DNA from: Lachnoclostridium sp.
GTDB taxonomy: Bacteria; Bacillota; Clostridia; Lachnospirales; Lachnospiraceae
Direction: 5' to 3'
DNA length: 64,000 bases
Assembly (NCBI GenBank): GCA_023665475.1
Contig: JAMPEB010000011.1
Span: 1 to 64,000 of the forward strand
Positions 16,467 to 26,324 of the stretch are shown piece by piece. The position numbers and the translations under genes were made by a program. Position 1 is the first letter of the stretch. Each line of letters opens with the position of its first letter. The notes below the pieces were generated by a model. It did not search any database and was not told where the DNA came from. It saw nothing but the letters and a program-made list of their open reading frames with translations.

Positions 16467-17021
16467 TTATGCTATTTTTTCTTCTTGATAGCTTTCTGCC
16501 GCCTCGTCCAGAATTTTCATAAGCTTTGCCTCATTTTCCGTGCCCATATATGCTTTTGGGTAAATCATGCAAAGACCATTATTTTCCCAAAATCCGCCGC
16601 AGCGGTCCAAACCGTAAAAATACATGATGTCCCCATAGTATTCTATCTTGGCTTTAAAATAAAATCTTCCGGAAAGCGGAGTCAATTCTATTGCCTTTTC
16701 AACAATTCCTTTTTCTTTAAATTCTTCCACTGCCGTGTATACACTATCGTCACACATAATTGCCACATAGGGGAGCGCACCTTCTTCTCCATACTCTTTT
16801 GCAGGAGCATAAGTATTTAACATTTCCACTTCTCCCGCATGGCTCTTTGCCTCTTTAAAGGCATCGTTCAATCGAAAGGATATCTTGTATTTGCTGTCAT
16901 TATCTCCGTAACTTTCATCCTCCACTTCGTGGGAAGTCTGCGCCGGAACAATATCCACCCGGCTTTGTGCCGTTTCAACGGCTTTTCTTGCTGCCTTTCC
17001 AATAATACCCGATAATCCCAT
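16467..17021 (-). CDS. Hypothetical protein
   Basis: A 184-residue soluble protein. The first 50 residues look disordered and Ser/Glu/Asp-rich; the remainder is mixed alpha/beta, with aromatic strands KIEYYGDIMYFYGLDRCGGF and a C-terminal helix. There is no signal peptide or membrane segment. GGAGGG lies just upstream of the start. It converges with the LysR gene, 27 bases apart. I do not recognise the family. Confidence 0.6.
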   Translation of the reverse strand: MGLSGIIGKAARKAVETAQSRVDIVPAQTSHEVEDESYGDNDSKYKISFRLNDAFKEAKSHAGEVEMLNTYAPAKEYGEEGALPYVAIMCDDSVYTAVEEFKEKGIVEKAIELTPLSGRFYFKAKIEYYGDIMYFYGLDRCGGFWENNGLCMIYPKAYMGTENEAKLMKILDEAAESYQEEKIA

Positions 17022-17299
17022 ATTAACCCTCCATACCGCCTTTTAACCGGCGCTCCGCACCCTGTTCCATTTCTCAGACGCCGCCATAGCCGTCTTGTAT
17101 GTCTTCTATTTTATATCATATTGTATCAAAAAAGGCAAGCACAACCGGCTCACCCTTTTGATTCCTTTTTTCATTTTTCCTATCCGTATCTGTATCATCC
17201 AAATGAATTTCGTCATGCGGTTTTTATGATTCCTGTCATGGATTCCTTCTTACATTATACCGCAGCCTTCTAAGACAATCCGTAAAATTCCATTTTCCT

Positions 17300-18304
17300 C
17301 TATACTTCAATCAGTTCGCGCCTGACGGCGCAGTAGCGGTAAATGCGGTTGGTAAGCATATCCTTTTCGTCAAATACCGCGTTAATATGTTGAATTGCCG
17401 CTCGCATCTCTCCCAGAATTTTATAATGTACGGGATGGATGACCGCCTCGTGAATACTGGTGAATCCTACAAAATAGTCGCTGTCAAACAGTTCTGCCAT
17501 CCGCTCTTTAACACCCGGATAAAACAGCGCGACCGCTCCGTTCAGCCATCTGGTAGTAGTAAGCCTGTATCCGCGGATGCACTCCGCTTCGTCTTCAGCA
17601 TGAATTTCAATAGAAATCTTTCCATCCTCCGGCATAAAAATACCACTTTCTTTGTCTCTTCCCACTCCGATATCATCTCCATGAAACAACCGGGGCGGCA
17701 TTTTAATGCGTGTATTCATGAGGGCATTTGTCAAAAGCACTTCATCGCAAATACCCCAATTTTCCACCATCCCCCGGTTTAGTTTCACGGTCATACAATC
17801 TCCCGGCGTCTCATGAATCAACAGATACAGCACCAAAGCGATATCGCCGAATTTCCAATAAATACAGTTTTCCAATTCTTCTCTGTCGGCGGAACAGTTG
17901 ACCGGTCTCAGGATATGCCTGTCCCGGCTTTGCTCGTATCCCCCGTTCCAGAAATTTTGTTTTTCGCTTCTCTTTTCGCTTTCTTCCTTAATTTTTTGCA
18001 GCCTGACGGTAATAATCGGCAGAACGCTCTGCCATCCTTCTTTCAGATAGCGCTCATATAAATTTCTGACTTTCCAATAAGTCATTTTGGAAATCCCCCT
18101 TCCCCACGAAATGCAAAGAACATCCTCTTTGCACATATTACTGCCCTTCCTGCGGCAGCCGGGAAAAATCAGTTCTGCCATTCTCATACTTTCCCTGTCC
18201 ATACATAGCATTCCGGGACCTATAAGCCTGACCTTTTTTCCTATAGACTCCTCCTGCCTGACCACATTGTCATAAAGTTCCCACACAAATTCTTCATACA
18301 TCAT
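17300..18304 (-). CDS. DUF5688-like protein
   Basis: A 334-residue soluble protein of a type common in Lachnospiraceae and usually annotated DUF5688. Features include the opening YEEFVWELYDNVV, the central IYWKFGDIALVLYLLIHET, and a final TNRIYRYCAVRREL segment. No catalytic motif is evident. The start is the MMYEEF methionine because AAGGAG precedes it by about seven bases; the longer frame begins before that site. It appears to be a single-gene unit. About 280 bases of mostly featureless sequence separate it from the 16467 gene. Confidence 0.7.
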   Translation of the reverse strand: MMYEEFVWELYDNVVRQEESIGKKVRLIGPGMLCMDRESMRMAELIFPGCRRKGSNMCKEDVLCISWGRGISKMTYWKVRNLYERYLKEGWQSVLPIITVRLQKIKEESEKRSEKQNFWNGGYEQSRDRHILRPVNCSADREELENCIYWKFGDIALVLYLLIHETPGDCMTVKLNRGMVENWGICDEVLLTNALMNTRIKMPPRLFHGDDIGVGRDKESGIFMPEDGKISIEIHAEDEAECIRGYRLTTTRWLNGAVALFYPGVKERMAELFDSDYFVGFTSIHEAVIHPVHYKILGEMRAAIQHINAVFDEKDMLTNRIYRYCAVRRELIEV

Positions 18305-18434
18305 GTAAATTCTCCTTTTTTGGGTAATCATTAGAAATAACTTGAATTGTAATGAATTGAAACCAGAAAAAACAGATAGTTACTTTCTTTTGTTTTGACA
18401 GGAATGATACAGCCGATACGGCTAAGATAGAAAA

Positions 18435-18462
18435 TAGACAAGAGCCTTATGACTCTTGTCTA
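18435..18462 (-). terminator. Terminator of the NlpC/P60 gene
   Basis: TAGACAAGAG and CTCTTGTCTA form a 10-bp stem with an eight-base loop. It lies 80 bases after the NlpC/P60 stop and is followed on the minus strand by ATTTTCT. Confidence 0.65.
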
Positions 18463-18542
18463 TAGATTTTAGCACGACCGGACTAATTTGTCCACTTCTT
18501 TTTCAGTTCTTCAGAGCTGTCAGTTCTTTAGAGCTGTATGCT

Positions 18543-19760
18543 CTACAAAATACGGCGCACCGCCAATATGGTATTATAAGTCGCACGGCTTATTTTGATA
18601 CCGGTAGTCCTGCTGCTTGCATGGACTATCAGTCCGTCTCCGATGTAAAGCGCCACATGTCCCTCATAACAGATTAAATCTCCGGGCTGCGCCTCATCGT
18701 AACTGACACCCGTTCCGGCGCTTCTCTGTTCATAAGAAGTCCGGGGCAGTCTGTATCCAAAGTCACTGTACACCCTAAAGGTAAATCCGGAGCAGTCTGC
18801 GCCGTTGGTTAAGCTGGTTCCGCCCAATACATAAGGATTTCCGATATATTGGCAGGCATATTTTGCCACATTTTTACCCATATCGCTTCCGGAGGCATTA
18901 TCAATCACGGAAGTATAATCCGTGGTAGCATAATTTCCGGACGCAGCCGCCGCAGTAGGCTTGTTTTGTGCATCTTTCAACTGCTTTAACTGATTTTGCT
19001 CCTGCTGAAGCTGCTGCTTGGCAACGGCGGCGCTGTTTTTCATTTTTTTGAGTTCCGCCTCATAGTTTGCGGATTCTTTTTTCTTTTTTTCAAGACTCAC
19101 ATCCAATCTTCCCTTTAAATCCTCCAGCACTGCCTTGTCGTTTGCCAGATGATCCTTATCCACTTCCAACTGCGCCATTTCCGAGTCCAGAAAATTCCAG
19201 AGTTCATTTGCCTGAGCCTTGGTTGCCTCGTACTCTTCCAATTTGTTTTTATCATATTCATATATTTTTTCCGCAAAATCCATGCGGTTCAGCGCATCAC
19301 TAAAGCTGCTCCCACCCAACAGCAGGGACATATAAGAGTGCTCGCCCTGTTTATACAGATTGCGGACTCTCGCCACCATATCGTCATGCTGCTTTGCTTC
19401 CAACGCCTTGGCAGCCTCATACTCCTCCATTGTCCGGTCAATCTCTCTCTGCTTATCGGCAAGTTCGCTGTCTTTTTCCGCAATCTCTTCTTGCTTCATC
19501 TCAATGCTGGTCATGGTGTTGACAATTTCCGCATTCAAATCATCAATCTTCTCCAAGGCAAGTTCTTGTGCCTCCGCCAATTCATCAATCTTGCCGGTAA
19601 TTTCCTCTAATTCCTTTTGGTGGGCGCTGATTTGATTCTCCAGCTCCGAAACAGATGTCGCCGATGCCGTCATCTCCGTATCTTTCACGGAAACTGTTAG
19701 ACATACCGCAAGACTTGCCGCTAATATGCAGTTAACAATCCGCCTTGGCTTTCTCTCCAT
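18543..19760 (-). CDS. Secreted coiled-coil NlpC/P60 peptidoglycan endopeptidase
   Basis: A 405-residue exported protein. A signal peptide occupies about residues 1-32. A long coiled coil, two blocks between about 38 and 260, follows as in PcsB/CwlO-type hydrolases. The C-terminal NlpC/P60 domain has the catalytic Cys in GADCSGF, His in EGHVALYIG and a third polar residue near VHASS. Such enzymes cut D-Glu to diamino-acid links in peptide stems; the coiled coil is usually controlled by FtsEX. The start is the second Met, preceded by GAGG. It lies 15 bases after asnS and may be co-transcribed with it. Confidence 0.92.
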   Translation of the reverse strand: MERKPRRIVNCILAASLAVCLTVSVKDTEMTASATSVSELENQISAHQKELEEITGKIDELAEAQELALEKIDDLNAEIVNTMTSIEMKQEEIAEKDSELADKQREIDRTMEEYEAAKALEAKQHDDMVARVRNLYKQGEHSYMSLLLGGSSFSDALNRMDFAEKIYEYDKNKLEEYEATKAQANELWNFLDSEMAQLEVDKDHLANDKAVLEDLKGRLDVSLEKKKKESANYEAELKKMKNSAAVAKQQLQQEQNQLKQLKDAQNKPTAAAASGNYATTDYTSVIDNASGSDMGKNVAKYACQYIGNPYVLGGTSLTNGADCSGFTFRVYSDFGYRLPRTSYEQRSAGTGVSYDEAQPGDLICYEGHVALYIGDGLIVHASSRTTGIKISRATYNTILAVRRIL

Positions 19761-19775
19761 AAGAATCCTCATTTC

Positions 19776-21167
19776 TTACAAATCACAATTATTGACTGTG
19801 CGGGGGAAGGGTATCACATCACGGATATTACTCATTCCTGTCAGATACATCACGCATCTCTCAAATCCTAAACCAAAACCGGCATGGCGTACGGAGCCGT
19901 ATCTGCGCAAATCCAGATAAAAGCCATAATCTTCTTTGTTCAGCCCCATTTCTTCCATTCTCTGCTCTAAAAGCTCCAATTGATCCTCACGCTGGCTTCC
20001 GCCGATAATCTCGCCGATACCCGGCACCAGACAATCCATGGCAGCAACCGTTTTTCCGTCCTCATTCAATTTCATGTAAAACGCTTTGATTTCTTTGGGA
20101 TAATCCGTTACAAACACGGGGCGCTTAAATTCGGTTTCCGTCAAATACCGCTCATGCTCCGTCTGCAAATCGCAGCCCCAGAACACTTTGTAATCAAACT
20201 GGTCATTATGCTTTTCCAAAATTTCCACTGCCTCTGTATAAGTCACATGGGCAAAATCGGAATGCAACACATGCTCCAATCTTTCAATCAGACCCTTGTC
20301 CACAAATTGGTTAAAAAATGCCATTTCTTCCGGCGCATTCTCCAGTACATAACTGATAATGTATTTTAACATGCTCTCCGCCAACACCATATCATCCGTC
20401 AGATCAGCAAAAGCCATCTCCGGCTCTATCATCCAGAATTCCGCCGCATGTCTTGTGGTATTGGAGTTTTCCGCGCGGAAAGTGGGCCCGAAGGTATAAA
20501 CATTTTTAAAAGCAAAGGCGTAGGTCTCCACATTTAACTGTCCGCTCACTGTCAGGTTAGTGCTCTTGCCAAAGAAATCCTTGGAAAAATCCACCTTAGC
20601 GTCTTCTGTCTTAGGAATATCATTCAAATCCAAAGTGGTCACCTGAAACATTTCTCCCGCCCCTTCACAGTCGCTTCCGGTAATCAAGGGCGTATGCACA
20701 TATACAAACCCTCTTTCCATAAAAAAGGTGTGGATGGCATAAGCAATTAAGGAACGCACCCTGAACACCGCTTGAAAAGTATTGGTTCTGGGGCGCAAAT
20801 GCGAAATGGTACGCAGATATTCAAAAGTGTGGCGCTTTTTCTGCAAAGGATAATCCGCAGTGGACGCACCCTCTACAAGCACCTCCGCCGCCTGCATCTC
20901 AAACGGCTGCTTTGCCTGAGGAGTCTCTACAATGGTTCCCCTTACAATAACCGCCGTTCCTACATTCATTTTGCACAATTCCGAAAAATTAGCCAATCCC
21001 TCGCCATACACCACCTGCAGGGTTTCAAAAAAAGTTCCGTCATTGATAACAAGGAAACCAAACGCCTTGGAGTCACGGTTGCTTCTTACCCAGCCTCCCA
21101 CGGTCACTTCCCTGCCGATAAAATCCTCTTTTCTGCGATACAAATCTTTAATGTCTGTTAAATTCAT
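19776..21167 (-). CDS. asnS: Asparaginyl-tRNA synthetase
   Basis: A 463-residue class IIb aminoacyl-tRNA synthetase that charges tRNA-Asn. It has an N-terminal OB-fold anticodon-binding domain ([18 protein letters not shown]), motif 2 around [19 protein letters not shown], and motif 3 in [15 protein letters not shown]. Length and content match bacterial AsnRS rather than AspRS. The start is the second Met, preceded by GGAG. No T-box leader is visible in the 200 bases upstream. Confidence 0.97.
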   Translation of the reverse strand: MNLTDIKDLYRRKEDFIGREVTVGGWVRSNRDSKAFGFLVINDGTFFETLQVVYGEGLANFSELCKMNVGTAVIVRGTIVETPQAKQPFEMQAAEVLVEGASTADYPLQKKRHTFEYLRTISHLRPRTNTFQAVFRVRSLIAYAIHTFFMERGFVYVHTPLITGSDCEGAGEMFQVTTLDLNDIPKTEDAKVDFSKDFFGKSTNLTVSGQLNVETYAFAFKNVYTFGPTFRAENSNTTRHAAEFWMIEPEMAFADLTDDMVLAESMLKYIISYVLENAPEEMAFFNQFVDKGLIERLEHVLHSDFAHVTYTEAVEILEKHNDQFDYKVFWGCDLQTEHERYLTETEFKRPVFVTDYPKEIKAFYMKLNEDGKTVAAMDCLVPGIGEIIGGSQREDQLELLEQRMEEMGLNKEDYGFYLDLRRYGSVRHAGFGLGFERCVMYLTGMSNIRDVIPFPRTVNNCDL

Positions 21168-21386
21168 ATTAATCTCCATTCTTGCCGCAACCCGGAAATT
21201 TGGGCGCAGGCATAAATTTCTGTTTGAAAAATCTTTGATTTTTCAATCGTTCCTCCATGTCAGAGCAGTTACTGCAATCAAAGTATATTTGAGGCTCTGT
21301 CTCAAATTTCATTTTACTTTATTTCTTTTTATATAGTTTACTATGTGAACTATATTTCATCGTTTGTAATTTGTTCACTTTGTGAA

Positions 21387-22514
21387 CTACTTTCCTGTTT
21401 CTGCACTTTCCATCAGGAAATTATATACCTTATTCAACAGTAAGTCTGTCCGATACAGCTCAAGTGATGTTTCCCCCACATACTCTTCCACGGTTGTATA
21501 ACCGTAAGCCTGTGCCTGTTCTGACAGCACCTGATTCAACTCTTCATCCTCTACAACGATATTTTCCTGATTTGCCACAGCCTGAAATGCTAAATCCTGT
21601 TTTACGGCTTCCTCCGCATATTCCTCGATAAATTGGTCAACTCCCCCGGAATAATTGTAATACTGCTGCAGAAACGCATCCCCGTCCATTCCCATATTAG
21701 AGGCGTTAATCGAAATATTGTTTCTGAAACGCTCCTTATACTGGGAAACCAAAGATTCCGGCAGTTCCGCAAAGGTGCAGTTGTTCATAAACAGGTCAAA
21801 TATCGCATTCTCCTTTTCCTCCTGATAAGCCAGTTGTTCATTTTCCATCAGAAAATCATGGATATATTGCTCCAAGTCCTCTCCCGTAGTCACATTTTCC
21901 AGCTCCAAGGTGGCGATAATCGCTTCGTGCATACCCTCCGGCATGATATAATTCACGGTTACGGTAAAAACCACTTCCTGTCCCGCCAAATCCGCATTGG
22001 AATAAATCTCCGGAAATTTTAACGGCAAATCAACGGTTTCACCCGGCATGACCCCCACAAGTCCTTCTTCAAAGCCGTCAATAAACTGTCCCGAGCCGAT
22101 AATCAGATAGGCAGCGGCTGCAGTTCCCCCGTCAAAAGCCACACCGTCTTTTTTCCCTTCATAATCAATATTGACCGTATCGCCGTCTGCCACTGCTCTG
22201 TCGGTAATACCGTCCTCTATTATCACTCCGGCAGCATAATAGGCAAGCGCCTCCCTGTACACTCCTTCCACCAACTCTTTCTGATACGCCTCGTCCACTT
22301 CCGGCTCGGCAATGTCCACCTTTAATCCTTTATACTCCCCAAGGGTCACATATTTTTCTACCTCAATATCCTTGAGCAGAATTTCCTCTCCCAAATCCCC
22401 CTGAGACATCCCACTCTCTCCGATACTGCCGTTTCCGTCTTTTGCACCGCATCCTGTCAGAATACCCATCATCAGCAGGGCCGCCAATACCTTTACCGCT
22501 TTTTTCTTTTTCAT
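21387..22514 (-). CDS. Trigger-factor-like FKBP peptidyl-prolyl isomerase lipoprotein
   Basis: A 375-residue lipoprotein with lipobox GILTGC. It is followed by an FKBP-type peptidyl-prolyl isomerase domain (DTVNIDYEGKKDGVAFDGG, then GSGQFIDGFEEGLVGVMPGE). A helical C-terminal domain like that of trigger factor ends the protein. The ribosome-binding domain of cytosolic trigger factor is absent, so it is probably an extracytoplasmic folding chaperone. The start MKKKKA has AGGAG close upstream. Its 5' leader is one copy of a structured repeat also found before the diguanylate cyclase gene. Confidence 0.88.
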   Translation of the reverse strand: MKKKKAVKVLAALLMMGILTGCGAKDGNGSIGESGMSQGDLGEEILLKDIEVEKYVTLGEYKGLKVDIAEPEVDEAYQKELVEGVYREALAYYAAGVIIEDGITDRAVADGDTVNIDYEGKKDGVAFDGGTAAAAYLIIGSGQFIDGFEEGLVGVMPGETVDLPLKFPEIYSNADLAGQEVVFTVTVNYIMPEGMHEAIIATLELENVTTGEDLEQYIHDFLMENEQLAYQEEKENAIFDLFMNNCTFAELPESLVSQYKERFRNNISINASNMGMDGDAFLQQYYNYSGGVDQFIEEYAEEAVKQDLAFQAVANQENIVVEDEELNQVLSEQAQAYGYTTVEEYVGETSLELYRTDLLLNKVYNFLMESAETGK

Positions 22515-22550
22515 AATCTCCTCGCTCCGTTTCTTTGATACCCTTTTCCT

Positions 22551-22699
22551 GAGCAGAGCCCCGAAAAAGCAAGCTTTTTCCAAGAATGCAGAGCATTCTT
22601 TGTCGCTCTCGCTCGTCAAGTGCCAGAAAAAACATCTGCTTGAGCAAGCTCGGCAGATGTTTCTTCCAACACTTGGCTCTGCCCTTTGCGGACATTATA
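22551..22699 (-). repeat. Structured 5'-leader repeat, copy 1, with promoter
   Basis: About 150 bases match 35191-35338. On the minus strand it starts with TATAAT (22699-22694, with TTTACT 17 bases upstream). It then folds into an outer stem of GGCAGAGCC with GGCTCTGC and three inner hairpins (AAACATCTGC/GCAGATGTTT, AAGAATGC/GCATTCTT, GAAAAAGC/GCTTTTTC). It ends 37 bases before the trigger-factor-like start codon, so it would be the mRNA leader. Confidence 0.7.
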
Positions 22700-22712
22700 C
22701 CACATAACAACC

Positions 22713-24197
22713 CTACAGTAAAGGAGAAAGCAATCTGCAGACCTGTTCCCTTGCCCGAAACCACAGCTTTCTCTCCATATAGACATCTCTCGTAATCTGC
22801 GTACAGTGTTTCAAATCTTCTTTAAAAACATTCTCCATCTCCATGGTTTTCTCCCTGTCATAGACTATGGCATTCACCTCAAAATTCAGCGCAAAACTAC
22901 GGATATCCATATTAGCCGTTCCATAACAGAATACCTGTCCGTCCACGGCAATTCCCTTGCTGTGCAAAAAACCGTTGTCATAGCGATAACAATGGGCTCC
23001 TGCCATAAGCATATCTCCGATATAAGAATAAGTCGCCCAATATACAAAAGGATGGTCCGGCTTGCAGGGAAACATAATATTCACCTCAATACCCGATTTT
23101 ACGGCAATGAGCAGCGCGTCAAAAATGGCCTCATCCGGTATAAAGTAAGGCGTTTGGATAAAAATACGCTTTTTTGCCTTGGATATCAGTCTCAGATAAT
23201 TATCCCTCACCTGTTGGGTTGCATTGTCCGGACCGCTGCTGATAATCTGCATCTTGCAGGCATCTTTTCCGCCGGAACCCATTCCTTCAAACATCTGAGG
23301 TCTTTGCAAAAGATTTTCTCTTGCCGCATAATTCCAATCCAGCAGAAAACGAAGCTGCAGTCCCAAGACCGCGCTGCCCCGTATGCGCAGATGAGTGTCT
23401 CTCCAATGCCCAAACTTCCTGTCCAGATCAATGTATTCCTTACCTATATTGAAGCCGCCCACATAGGCCGTCTTATTGTCAATCACTACGATTTTTCGGT
23501 GGTTCCGATAATTAATTCGCATCTGCAACCTTCCCATAATGGCCGGGAAAAATTCTGCCGTCTGAATCCCTCTTTCATTTAATTTTTTCCAAAAACGGTG
23601 GGACACACTCCTGCAGCCCATGGCGTCAAACAATATTCTGACCTCCACTCCCTGAGCCGCCTTTTCCTCCAACACTTCCCGGATTCGCTGAAACAGCACA
23701 TCATTTCTGATAATATAATATTGCAGATGTATAAAATGCTCTGCTTTCTTTAAATCCGCAATCAGCGCCTCGAACTTCTGATTTCCGTCCACATAAATTT
23801 CCACATCATTATCGTCGGACAGCATCGCTCCGGAAACTTCCAGATTATACATGATCAAATCCCGGTAATCCCTGATATTTTCGTCCGCTTCCTCCGAACC
23901 GCTTACTTTCATTTGATTCTCCTGCTGCCTGATAATATCGCTTAAATGATCCTCCACCTCCTTAACCCGGAACATTTTCCTTTTGCGGATATCCTGACCG
24001 ATAAACAGGTAGAGCACAAAACCCAATATGGGTATGAAATACAGCAAAAGAAGCCATGCCCATACGCTTCGGGGCTCCCGGCGCTGAAAAAAAACGATGA
24101 TAACGGCAAACAGCATATTCCACAGCATTAAATTCTGTAAAACAAAATCTACTGCCTGTTTTGCCGCTTCCCACAAAAAACTATAATTTTCTCCCAT
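22713..24197 (-). CDS. cls: Cardiolipin synthase
   Basis: A 494-residue membrane protein of the phospholipase D superfamily that joins phosphatidylglycerol molecules to form cardiolipin. Two N-terminal membrane helices (about 20-36 and 45-65) are followed by two HKD motifs: NHRKIVVIDNKTAYVGG and LHSKGIAVDGQVFCYG. Length and layout are typical of Cls. The ribosome site is weak (AGG at nine bases). It ends 14 bases before the boundary of the structured repeat, and the -10 of the next gene lies there. Confidence 0.95.
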   Translation of the reverse strand: MGENYSFLWEAAKQAVDFVLQNLMLWNMLFAVIIVFFQRREPRSVWAWLLLLYFIPILGFVLYLFIGQDIRKRKMFRVKEVEDHLSDIIRQQENQMKVSGSEEADENIRDYRDLIMYNLEVSGAMLSDDNDVEIYVDGNQKFEALIADLKKAEHFIHLQYYIIRNDVLFQRIREVLEEKAAQGVEVRILFDAMGCRSVSHRFWKKLNERGIQTAEFFPAIMGRLQMRINYRNHRKIVVIDNKTAYVGGFNIGKEYIDLDRKFGHWRDTHLRIRGSAVLGLQLRFLLDWNYAARENLLQRPQMFEGMGSGGKDACKMQIISSGPDNATQQVRDNYLRLISKAKKRIFIQTPYFIPDEAIFDALLIAVKSGIEVNIMFPCKPDHPFVYWATYSYIGDMLMAGAHCYRYDNGFLHSKGIAVDGQVFCYGTANMDIRSFALNFEVNAIVYDREKTMEMENVFKEDLKHCTQITRDVYMERKLWFRAREQVCRLLSPLL

Positions 24198-24203
24198 GTT
24201 CTG

Positions 24204-24233
24204 TTGCCTAATTACCTTTCTTTATGTTAGAAT
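24204..24233 (+). promoter_or_regulatory. SigA-type promoter for the 24309 gene
   Basis: TTGCCT (24204-24209), 18 bases, TAGAAT (24228-24233), about 75 bases before the start codon and divergent from cls. Confidence 0.45.
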
Positions 24234-24308
24234 GTACTTTATGAGGGTTCTCCGGATTGGAATTTTTACATCCGCTCAGACTTTAATACAAACAGGAGGT
24301 ATTCCTAC

Positions 24309-24788
24309 ATGAGTCCATGGAGTATTGCACTATTAGTCATATTAGCCATATTGGTTATCGGCGTTATCGCTATTGTTATCGTAGGAAAGAAAGCCCAAAA
24401 ACGCCAGGCGGAGCAGGAAGAACTGCTGCAGGCAAACAAGCAGACTGTTTCCATGCTAATCATTGACAAAAAGCGAATGAAAGTCAAAGATTCGGGACTG
24501 CCCCAAATGGTCATCGACCAGATTCCCAAAATCATGCGCGGTTCCAAGCTTCCCATCGTCAAGGCAAAGGTGGGACCCCAGATTTTATCCCTTATCAGCG
24601 ATGAAAAGATTTTTAATTCTATCCCCGTAAAGAAAGAGGTTAAAGCTGTTGTCAGCGGCATTTATGTGCTGGATGTCAAAGGGCTCCATGGTAAAGTGAC
24701 GGAAGCCGTTCCTGCTAAGAAAAAGGGCTTTTTCAAACGCGCTGTGGAAGCCGCTCAGGAAAAAGCGGGAGCCAAACCACTCAAATAA
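24309..24788 (+). CDS. Single-pass membrane protein, conserved hypothetical
   Basis: A 159-residue protein. One N-terminal membrane helix (about 5-27) is followed by a basic stop-transfer KKAQKRQAEQEE and then a soluble domain of about 100 residues (KVKDSGLPQMVIDQIP, VKAKVGPQILSLIS). The tail is Lys/Ala-rich. I know of similar uncharacterised proteins in Lachnospiraceae. AGGAGG lies before the start. It is divergent from cls and convergent with the DUF1934 gene. No function is assignable. Confidence 0.75.
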   Translation: MSPWSIALLVILAILVIGVIAIVIVGKKAQKRQAEQEELLQANKQTVSMLIIDKKRMKVKDSGLPQMVIDQIPKIMRGSKLPIVKAKVGPQILSLISDEKIFNSIPVKKEVKAVVSGIYVLDVKGLHGKVTEAVPAKKKGFFKRAVEAAQEKAGAKPLK

Positions 24789-24817
24789 TATGCATTTTCA
24801 TAGACCGGGCTGCCGCA

Positions 24818-25267
24818 TTATACGGCAGCTCTTTTATTTTCTTTTATCACAATGGCAATCCGGCTGTCCGCCTGATGCAGCCCGTTCATCTCAAGCGCAT
24901 ACTCCACGGTAATCCTGATACTGTCCGCAGCTTCTTCAAATGTTATTTTTTTCGTGTCGATTCCCATGATAAACCGCCCATAGGGCATTACATAGCAGGA
25001 CTCATGCTGTCTGCCCTCTTCAAAAACCATGCGGGTGTCTATAAATCCTTTTCTGGTCAGCTCCAAAACGCCGTTTTTAAATTTAATGCGGCTTCGGGTG
25101 CTTTCTTCACAACTTTCCGAACTCTCCTCATACAGTACATAGTGAGCGTCTCCTCTGTAAAAATATTCTGCCGGTACTACGGTCTGTATCTCTTCGTCCC
25201 CACCATTGTCCTCAATCTTTGATTCCGTATGTAAACCTGAAATCATAAGCGTCACATTTTGGTCCAT
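24818..25267 (-). CDS. DUF1934 (YwiB-like) beta-barrel protein
   Basis: A 149-residue soluble protein with the DUF1934/YwiB pattern. Its opening MISGLHTESKIEDNG is followed by an ESTRSRIKFKNGVLELTRKG segment and a central YVMPYGRFIMGIDTKKI. The family adopts a lipocalin-like barrel, and its role is unknown. The ATG overlaps the stop of the upstream 25267-25527 gene as TAATG, so the two are translationally coupled. Confidence 0.8.
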   Translation of the reverse strand: MDQNVTLMISGLHTESKIEDNGGDEEIQTVVPAEYFYRGDAHYVLYEESSESCEESTRSRIKFKNGVLELTRKGFIDTRMVFEEGRQHESCYVMPYGRFIMGIDTKKITFEEAADSIRITVEYALEMNGLHQADSRIAIVIKENKRAAV

Positions 25268-25527
25268 TACTCAAATATCTCCTTAAGGCTCATAAGCAGC
25301 CTGCTTTTAAACCGCACCTGTCCGGCGTCCGCCTGCAATATTTCCAAATAAATCTCTCTGTCAAAATCCCAATCCGCGGTTCGGTAAATTTCTTTATCCT
25401 GCGCATCCTCCCCTACTATCCGATAAGTGTCCGGCATCATGGTAAGCTCCGGATAAAACACGCCCCACCATCCGAATGCCGCACAGATACACACTGCCAG
25501 CTCTATCACTCTGATTCGCGTTTTCAT
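25267..25527 (-). CDS. Small secreted or membrane-anchored protein
   Basis: An 86-residue protein with a hydrophobic N-terminus (VIELAVCICAAFGWWGVF), probably an uncleaved anchor or a signal peptide. A short extracytoplasmic part follows. AGAGG lies upstream of the start. The stop overlaps the DUF1934 start. It lies 70 bases after the gntR gene on the same strand. Family unknown. Confidence 0.65.
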   Translation of the reverse strand: MKTRIRVIELAVCICAAFGWWGVFYPELTMMPDTYRIVGEDAQDKEIYRTADWDFDREIYLEILQADAGQVRFKSRLLMSLKEIFE

Positions 25528-25597
25528 GCAATAACCTCTCTTTCTCTCCGGCAGTGTAAGCCCATCTTTTGCCGGACAGTGAAAGTATTGCCATCTA

Positions 25598-26290
25598 TCA
25601 TCGGTTTATACGCTTTTGCCCATCAATACGAATCTGACGGATAATCGCTTTCTTTTGATTATCAATATGCAGTTTGGCTGCGGATGATGCCGTCTCCTTA
25701 TCTTTCTTTATCAGGCTCTCATAAATAATACGGTGTTCTTCCACCAAATTCTCATGCTGGTCGGAATCCTTTATATATTCAAAACGATAGCGGTACATCT
25801 GCTCGGACAGATTGTTCACCAGTTGAATCAGTCTCTGGTTGCCCGTTGCCTCCACTATAATATTGTGCAGCGCCACATCCGCCTGCGCTATCTTTTTTAC
25901 ATCCTTTGTCTTTACCGCCCTTTCAAAATTGTCACATGCTTCTTTCAGTTCATCCAGTTTTTCCTGTGTAATGCGCTCGCAGGCAAGCTCTACGCACAAA
26001 GCGTCCAAAGCTCTCCTGACCTCCAGAACATCGTTCATGCTCTTTTCCGTAATCTGCGCTACTTCAGCGCCTCTGCGGGGAATCATGGTCACAAGTCCCT
26101 CAAGCTCCAGCTTGCGGATTGCCTCCCTGATCGGAGTGCGGCTGACTCCCAGCCGGTTTGCCAGATGAATTTCCATTAATCTCTCTCCCGGCTTCAATTC
26201 TCCTGTCAGAATTGCCTGCCTTAGCGTATTGAATACCACATCACGCAGCGGCAGAAATGCGTCCATTGTCACCTGTAAATTATCCTGCAT
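25598..26290 (-). CDS. GntR-family regulator, FadR/FCD subgroup
   Basis: A 230-residue regulator. The winged helix-turn-helix is seen in LRQAILTGELKPGERLME and LANRLGVSRTPIREAIRKLE. An all-helical FCD ligand domain follows at about 80-225. FCD members bind carboxylates at a metal site. AAGGAG lies before the start. It follows ispE by 34 bases, so it is likely in the ispE operon and may act on the palindromes in front of ispE. Confidence 0.92.
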   Translation of the reverse strand: MQDNLQVTMDAFLPLRDVVFNTLRQAILTGELKPGERLMEIHLANRLGVSRTPIREAIRKLELEGLVTMIPRRGAEVAQITEKSMNDVLEVRRALDALCVELACERITQEKLDELKEACDNFERAVKTKDVKKIAQADVALHNIIVEATGNQRLIQLVNNLSEQMYRYRFEYIKDSDQHENLVEEHRIIYESLIKKDKETASSAAKLHIDNQKKAIIRQIRIDGQKRINR

Positions 26291-26324
26291 CGTTTACTCC
26301 TTTTCTACGCTGTCCCACAAACCC

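Noticed and set aside
21168..21386. T-box riboswitch before asnS
   Set aside because: The conserved T-box sequence and an antiterminator are not visible in the short upstream interval; only small hairpins are.
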